This document shows positions 32,846 through 36,681 of a stretch of 36,681 nt of DNA, piece after piece. Source of the stretch: Lachnospiraceae bacterium (GTDB lineage: Bacteria > Bacillota > Clostridia > Lachnospirales > Lachnospiraceae); NCBI GenBank assembly GCA_029008035.1, contig JAQXIY010000066.1, positions 1 to 36,681 on the forward strand, written 5' to 3'. The notes below the pieces were generated by a model, which saw nothing but the letters and a program-made list of their open reading frames with translations, had not been told where the DNA came from and did not search any database. Each line of letters begins with the position of its first letter. Position 1 is the stretch's first letter. Both the position numbers and the translations under genes were made by a program.

Positions 32846-32856
32846 ATTCTATCCTC

Positions 32857-33111
32857 CTAAAACGCTATTTTGCCTTCCATCTGGCGATTAATCACATAGT
32901 ACACTGCCTGTTCCTCCGGCTTAATATAAATATCTACATGTTCAATCTCCTCATCAGCAATCCCCCTGGCAAGCGCCTCCCGTCGAACCTGTTGTAAAAT
33001 ATTCTCCTGACTGCGCTCTCTTCCCTGGAACTGAATGGTAATGTTCTTCTTTGCTGTTGCAAAGCCGCCTACAATCTCACTTGCCCTTTCCACACTGCTC
33101 TTTCTCGCCAT
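32857..33111 (-). CDS. Small conserved-looking protein upstream of parA (possibly DUF6465)
   Basis: 84 residues with a basic N-terminus (MARKSSVERASEIVGG) followed by a compact alpha-beta-like segment (ITIQFQGRE, VDIYIKPEEQAVYYVIN). The IKPEE...YYVIN ending resembles the Lachnospiraceae family I recall as DUF6465; this is tentative. No catalytic motif is visible. GGGAG precedes the ATG, and an extended -10 promoter lies upstream. Being first in the operon with an orphan ParA, it is a candidate ParA activator, because ParB-type partners use short basic N-terminal peptides (inference). Confidence 0.72.
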   Translation of the reverse strand: MARKSSVERASEIVGGFATAKKNITIQFQGRERSQENILQQVRREALARGIADEEIEHVDIYIKPEEQAVYYVINRQMEGKIAF

Positions 33112-33152
33112 AATTCTTTCTCCCTTTGTCTTGTTTCATTTTATTAAGTTTT

Positions 33153-33161
33153 AGTATAACA
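33153..33161 (-). promoter_or_regulatory. Extended -10 promoter of the small-protein/parA/GH31 operon
   Basis: TGTTATACT on the minus strand, about 42 bases before the ATG of the small gene. No recognisable -35. Confidence 0.5.
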
Positions 33162-33258
33162 CTTCTTACCAAAAAATCCTATATCAGGTTACTTTTTTAC
33201 TATTTTGTGTGTTTTTTTTCTCCATTCTTTTTCAAGGGAGTTTTCTCATAATTTTTTC

Positions 33259-33267
33259 TGTTATACT
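33259..33267 (+). promoter_or_regulatory. Extended -10 promoter of araA
   Basis: TGTTATACT, about 36 bases before the araA ATG, in a T-rich region. No good -35. No clear AraR-type palindrome or cre site is seen between the divergent promoters. Confidence 0.5.
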
Positions 33268-33302
33268 CCTCTTATCAATAGATATTTTGGGAGGTAAATG
33301 AA

Positions 33303-34802
33303 ATGAATCTATCAAAGGATTACAAATTTTGGTTTTGCACCGGATCACAGGATTTGTATGGCGATGAGTGTCTTCGCAATGTAGCTGCTCACTCTAAACA
33401 AATTGTTGATGAGTTAAACAAGTCAGGTTTGTTGCCTTTTGAGGTGATTTGGAAGCCAACACTGATTACCAACGAGTTGATTCGTGCAACATTCAACGAA
33501 GCAAACAATGACGACAGTTGCGCCGGTGTTATCACATGGATGCACACCTTTTCTCCTGCCAAGTCCTGGATATTGGGATTACAGGAGTATCGCAAGCCAC
33601 TGTTGCACTTACATACACAGTTTAATCAGGAAATTCCATACGACTCCATCGATATGGATTTTATGAATGAGAATCAATCTGCTCACGGTGACAGAGAATA
33701 TGGTCATATTGTTGCAAGAATGGGTATTGAGCACAAAATCGTGGTTGGTCATTGGAGCAATCCTGAGGTGATAGGCAAGATTGCTTCCTGGATGCGCACA
33801 GCCATCGGTATTGTGGAAAGCAGTCATATCCGTGTGATGCGTGTTGCTGACAATATGCGCAATGTAGCTGTTACAGAGGGTGATAAGGTAGAGGCACAGC
33901 TGAAGTTCGGCTGGGAGGTAGATGCTTATCCGGTAAATGAGATTGCAGAAGCTGTTGCCGCCGTGTCCGCTTCTGATACCAATGCTTTGGTAGATGAATA
34001 TTATGACAAATACGAAATTTTGCTGGAAGGGCGAGATGCAAACGAGTTCAAAAAGCATGTGGCCGTTCAGGCACAAATTGAGTTGGGATTTGAGAGATTT
34101 CTACAAGAAAAGAATTATCAGGCCATTGTCACACACTTTGGAGATTTAGGGGCTTTGCAACAACTCCCCGGTCTCGCTATCCAGCGCCTGATGGAAAAGG
34201 GATACGGATTTGGCGCCGAGGGTGACTGGAAGGTTGCCGCTATGGTTCGCCTGATGAAGTTGATGACCGCTGACATGAAGGACGCTAAGGGTTCTTCCAT
34301 GCTTGAGGATTACACCTACAATCTTGTTCCCGGCAAGGAAGGTATTCTGGAGGCCCATATGTTAGAGATTTGTCCCTCCATTGCAGATGGTCCTATCAGC
34401 ATTAAGTGCCAACCACTTTCTATGGGCAATCGGGAAGATCCGGCTCGTCTGGTATTTACATCTAAGGAAGGCCCCGGTATTGCTACTTCTCTTATTGACT
34501 TGGGAGACCGTTTCCGTCTCATCATTGCAGATGTGGATTGCAAGAAGCCGGAAAAGGCAATGCCAAAACTTCCTACTGCAGTCAATTACTGGGTTCCACA
34601 GCCTGACTTCTACACAGGAACTGAGGCTTGGCTCTTGGCAGGTGGTGCACACCACACAGCATTTACCTATGACCTGACTGCAGAGCAGATGGGTGACTGG
34701 GCATATGCAATGGGCATCGAGCCTGTATTTATCGATAAGAACACTGATATCCGCAGCTTCAAGAAAGATTTGATGCTGGGTAATTTAGTATACAAGAAAT
34801 AA
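33303..34802 (+). CDS. araA: L-arabinose isomerase
   Basis: Converts L-arabinose to L-ribulose with Mn2+. The 499-residue length and motifs fit the family: FWFCTGSQDLYG at the N-terminus, GFGAEGDWK and LEDYTYN supplying metal-binding glutamates, and EAHMLE and GGAHHTAFT supplying metal-binding histidines. GGGAGG precedes the ATG by 8 bases. It stands alone; no araB or araD is in view. The GPH-type symporter at the window end may be a functional neighbour. Confidence 0.97.
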   Translation: MNLSKDYKFWFCTGSQDLYGDECLRNVAAHSKQIVDELNKSGLLPFEVIWKPTLITNELIRATFNEANNDDSCAGVITWMHTFSPAKSWILGLQEYRKPLLHLHTQFNQEIPYDSIDMDFMNENQSAHGDREYGHIVARMGIEHKIVVGHWSNPEVIGKIASWMRTAIGIVESSHIRVMRVADNMRNVAVTEGDKVEAQLKFGWEVDAYPVNEIAEAVAAVSASDTNALVDEYYDKYEILLEGRDANEFKKHVAVQAQIELGFERFLQEKNYQAIVTHFGDLGALQQLPGLAIQRLMEKGYGFGAEGDWKVAAMVRLMKLMTADMKDAKGSSMLEDYTYNLVPGKEGILEAHMLEICPSIADGPISIKCQPLSMGNREDPARLVFTSKEGPGIATSLIDLGDRFRLIIADVDCKKPEKAMPKLPTAVNYWVPQPDFYTGTEAWLLAGGAHHTAFTYDLTAEQMGDWAYAMGIEPVFIDKNTDIRSFKKDLMLGNLVYKK

Positions 34803-34835
34803 TTACTAATATTTACATTAATAATATCCTCACAA

Positions 34836-34875
34836 AAAGACACGGCCGGGATACTCCTTGCCGTGTCTTTATTTT
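34836..34875. terminator. Bidirectional terminator between araA and the small membrane-protein gene
   Basis: An 11-bp stem (AAAGACACGGC 34836-34846 with GCCGTGTCTTT 34860-34870) and 13-base loop, with TTTATTTT on the plus side and T5 on the minus side. The TAA stop of the minus-strand gene (34869-34871) lies in the stem base. Confidence 0.8.
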
Positions 34876-35156
34876 CGAGACTGTTTTATGATCCAAATAT
34901 TAATCAGTAACAGCATAATCAGTACAGCAAAAATTGCCCCAGCAATAAGAAGTCCCTTAGCATCTCCACCGTTAAAGTAGTAATATACCGCCGCCACCGC
35001 AAAGGATAAGCCGGCTATGAGCCCGGCACTTATCTTTTCTCCGGTTTTATGTTCGCCATGGACAAAGATAGAACCTATGAGAAAGAGAAATCCACCCACC
35101 AGGTAATACAACAATTTCAATGGAAACTTGATAATCTCTACAAGCAATTCAATCAT
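34869..35156 (-). CDS. Small membrane protein, function unknown
   Basis: 95 residues with three hydrophobic stretches at about 10-30, 43-62 and 66-90 (FPLKLLYYLVGGFLFLIGSI, LIAGLSFAVAAVYYYF, LLIAGAIFAVLIMLLLINIW), so three membrane helices are likely. A short charged loop (HGEHKTGEK) separates the first two. I recognise no family. GGAGAGG precedes the ATG. It begins 9 bases after the HAD hydrolase stop, so the two are probably co-transcribed. Confidence 0.75.
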   Translation of the reverse strand: MIELLVEIIKFPLKLLYYLVGGFLFLIGSIFVHGEHKTGEKISAGLIAGLSFAVAAVYYYFNGGDAKGLLIAGAIFAVLIMLLLINIWIIKQSRK

Positions 35157-35165
35157 AGACCTCTC

Positions 35166-35768
35166 CTACTTGTTAAGAAGTTCCTGCAGTTGCTCTATCA
35201 AAAACTCTTGGGACGTCACGGTGATGGCTTCTATTCCCAATCTCTGTGCCGCCTTCGTATTCTCTGCCCGATCATCAAAGAACAAACATTCCTCCGGAAT
35301 CAAATGATACTGGTTCAATAAATATTGATAGATTTCCGGATTTGGCTTTGCCTTGTGAATCATATAGGAAACCACAATACCATCCATCTCTTTCAGAAAT
35401 GGCACATCCTTGGTATGCTTGGAAAATAGGTCGCTGGAATAGTTAGACAGAACGTACAGCCCATAACCTTTTTCCTTGAGTTGGTGAACCAGTTCCCACA
35501 CCTTTGGTCGTCCCACATGCATAAATTCTCCGTGGGTGATGAACCACTCTACAACCTGGGCATATTCCGGATATTTCTTCTGAAAATCGTGAATCACTTC
35601 CACAGTGGGACGCAGTTCCAAATCAAGTTCTGACCACAGGGAATCGTCAAACATCTTGCGGCCAATCTCCTCTGCATCCTCTTTATCAAGCCCATAATCC
35701 ATTAGCATGTCCAACCAGCGATATTCAAGCAATACACCGCCTATATCAAAAATAATGTTCTTTGGCAT
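35166..35768 (-). CDS. HAD-superfamily (subfamily IA) hydrolase
   Basis: Predicted small-molecule phosphatase or dehalogenase-like enzyme. Motif I is FDIGGVL with Asp8, motif II LSNYS, motif III the lysine in KAKPNPEIY and motif IV FFDDRAEN. The second motif-I aspartate is Gly (DIGG), common in this HAD subgroup. A helical cap lies between motifs I and II. The start at 35768 (MPKNIIFDIGG) is preferred because GAGG lies 8 bases upstream; an ATG at 35789 is possible. It sits directly after the tRNA-Trp terminator. Substrate unknown. Confidence 0.85.
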   Translation of the reverse strand: MPKNIIFDIGGVLLEYRWLDMLMDYGLDKEDAEEIGRKMFDDSLWSELDLELRPTVEVIHDFQKKYPEYAQVVEWFITHGEFMHVGRPKVWELVHQLKEKGYGLYVLSNYSSDLFSKHTKDVPFLKEMDGIVVSYMIHKAKPNPEIYQYLLNQYHLIPEECLFFDDRAENTKAAQRLGIEAITVTSQEFLIEQLQELLNK

Positions 35769-35795
35769 CCCATTCACCTCATTTCCCATACAACA

Positions 35796-35826
35796 AAAGC
35801 CTCAAATCATAACGATTTAAGGCTTT
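35796..35826 (-). terminator. Intrinsic terminator of tRNA-Trp
   Basis: A 13-bp stem with one G-U on the RNA (35796-35808 with 35814-35826, ATAAC loop on the plus strand) ends in CTTTTGTTG on the minus strand. Confidence 0.72.
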
Positions 35827-35830
35827 AAAA

Positions 35831-35901
35831 CAGGGGATCCAGGAATCGAACCCGGCTCTGGAGTTTTGGAGACTCTTATTCTACCGATGAACTAATCCCC
35901 T
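35831..35901 (-). tRNA. tRNA-Trp (CCA)
   Basis: A 71-base tRNA with acceptor AGGGGAT/ATCCCCT, discriminator G, a short D-loop (ATCGGTA), anticodon loop CTCCAAA giving anticodon CCA, and T-arm CCGGGTTCGATTCCTGG. The outermost anticodon-stem pair is A-C, a mismatch. 3' CCA is not encoded. Confidence 0.92.
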
Positions 35902-35918
35902 TTGCATCAGCAAAAATT

Positions 35919-35947
35919 ATTATACTAAATGTCGATTCATAAAGCAA
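35919..35947 (-). promoter_or_regulatory. Promoter of tRNA-Trp
   Basis: TTGCTT (35942-35947), 17-base spacer, TATAAT (35919-35924), 17 bases before the mature tRNA 5' end. Confidence 0.65.
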
Positions 35948-35985
35948 GGATTATTTTGAAAAAAATTGGAGCCATTCGTATGTAT

Positions 35986-36013
35986 AAAAAGGACTACCGA
36001 AGTAGTCCTTTTT
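35986..36013 (-). terminator. Terminator of the GPH symporter gene
   Basis: A 12-bp stem (35986-35997 with 36002-36013) that on the minus-strand RNA closes a C(UUCG)G tetraloop and runs into T5. The flanking A/T runs make it symmetrical enough to act both ways. Confidence 0.82.
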
Positions 36014-36032
36014 TATACTCTGTTATAGATTT

Positions 36033-36681
36033 CTATGAGTTTCTCTTTCCTTCCAACTTCTGATACATATCCTGAAGTTTGCCCTTGGACAAGGAGTAGC
36101 CACATCCCAGACAAAGGAACATCACAAGAAGTGCAATGGCCGGAACCAGCGTTGCCATAGTATAAAGTCGTTCAATTACTTCTGCCGCCTGCTTTGTGGC
36201 ATCTACATTGTAGCCGATTACGGCAAGCAATACCGGTACTCCCACGCCTGCCAATGTCTGACCCAATTTACGAGTAAATGAATAGATTGCGTAGGTTGTT
36301 CCTTCCTCTCGTCTTCCCGATCTCAACTCATGATAATCAATCACATCCATAACAAGCGCCCATACCTCCAGTGTCAGGAAGGTCTGTCCTGCACCTGACA
36401 GGAACAAGAGTCCCATAAAGATATATGGATTTGCCGCCAGGTTTGTATATCCTATGCCATACATGATAAAGTTAATGACAGCTGCAAAGGCCAAACCAAA
36501 GGAGCAAAGTTCCTTCTTTCCAAACTTTCGCACTAATTTTCCAATAATCGGCAGGAACAACGCCATGGGCACATAGGTACAAATCGTCACGAAACTATAA
36601 AGTCCCGGCTTCTCATAATAATTGAGGAACAGATAATTATAGGTGGTCTGTGTGTACATCTGAAATGCAATCAAAAGCATG
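36033..36681 (-). CDS. GPH-family (MelB-like) sugar:cation symporter, C-terminal part
   Basis: The frame is open to the window edge, so the N-terminal half is missing. The visible 216 or so residues contain about six hydrophobic segments and match the second half of the glycoside-pentoside-hexuronide transporters: the LVRKFGKKELC cytoplasmic loop, VMDVIDYHELRSGRREEGTTYAIYSF and the FTRKLGQTLAG helix. These carriers import sugars or glycosides with H+ or Na+. The nearby araA suggests a pentose or its glycoside, but the substrate is not shown by the sequence. Confidence 0.85.
   Translation of the reverse strand, partial: MLLIAFQMYTQTTYNYLFLNYYEKPGLYSFVTICTYVPMALFLPIIGKLVRKFGKKELCSFGLAFAAVINFIMYGIGYTNLAANPYIFMGLLFLSGAGQTFLTLEVWALVMDVIDYHELRSGRREEGTTYAIYSFTRKLGQTLAGVGVPVLLAVIGYNVDATKQAAEVIERLYTMATLVPAIALLVMFLCLGCGYSLSKGKLQDMYQKLEGKRNS

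Noticed and set aside
1-36681. CRISPR array, insertion sequence, prophage or integrative element
   Set aside because: No regularly spaced direct repeats, transposase, integrase or phage genes are seen; the three tRNA genes show no adjacent integrase or att-like duplication.

Overview
The window looks like a chromosomal segment from an anaerobic Firmicute, most likely a Lachnospiraceae-type Clostridium relative. The reasons are the low-to-moderate GC, AGGAGG-type ribosome sites, sigma-A promoters (TTGACA-17-TATAAT or TGnTATAAT), tRNA genes without encoded CCA, a cysteine T-box, and proteins typical of strict anaerobes (a two-gene SufC/SufB-like iron-sulfur system, B12-dependent MetH, an Fe-S Rad3-type helicase). 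I see no transposase, phage gene, integrase or CRISPR array. It is a housekeeping region with some accessory metabolism, and most genes lie on the minus strand.

Layout. 1-4.4 kb: truncated gap (minus), a divergent PHP histidinol phosphatase, a candidate unannotated small RNA with its own promoter and terminator (about 1719-1815, minus), then mnmA divergent from a SpoVB/MurJ-type flippase. 4.4-10.6 kb: a degenerate-GGDEF/EAL phosphodiesterase, then the cysE-cysS-mrnC-rlmB-sigH operon read right to left from a TTGACA-17-TAAAAT promoter through a T-box whose specifier reads TGC (Cys), then ispF. 10.6-10.8 kb: tRNA-Met and tRNA-Val. 10.9-19.7 kb: metH, a homocysteine methyltransferase/MTHFR fusion, carB and carA. 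19.8-27.1 kb: single-chain purL, a divergent LysR regulator, and a RecB-like nuclease fused to an XPD/DinG-type helicase. 27.1-30 kb: a His-less HPr-like protein with an elaborate upstream control region, a sirtuin, and the SufB/SufC-like pair. 30-33.3 kb: a GH31 glycosidase, an orphan ParA and a small upstream protein, probably one operon. 33.3-36.7 kb: araA (plus), a small membrane protein, a HAD hydrolase, tRNA-Trp, and a GPH-type sugar symporter running off the end.

How the genes work together. The MTHFR fusion and MetH form the folate/B12 route to methionine. CysE and CysS supply cysteine and Cys-tRNA under T-box control, with rRNA maturation and modification genes (mrnC, rlmB) and the stationary-phase sigma factor sigH downstream. 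CarAB and PurL feed nucleotide synthesis. araA, the GH31 enzyme and the GPH symporter suggest use of plant-derived sugars.

The observations most worth checking are the small RNA, the nuclease-helicase fusion and its possibly leaderless start, the His-less HPr control region (cre-like site plus an 18-bp perfect palindrome), the ParA/small-protein pair, and the repeated placement of intrinsic terminators directly against the next gene's ribosome site.
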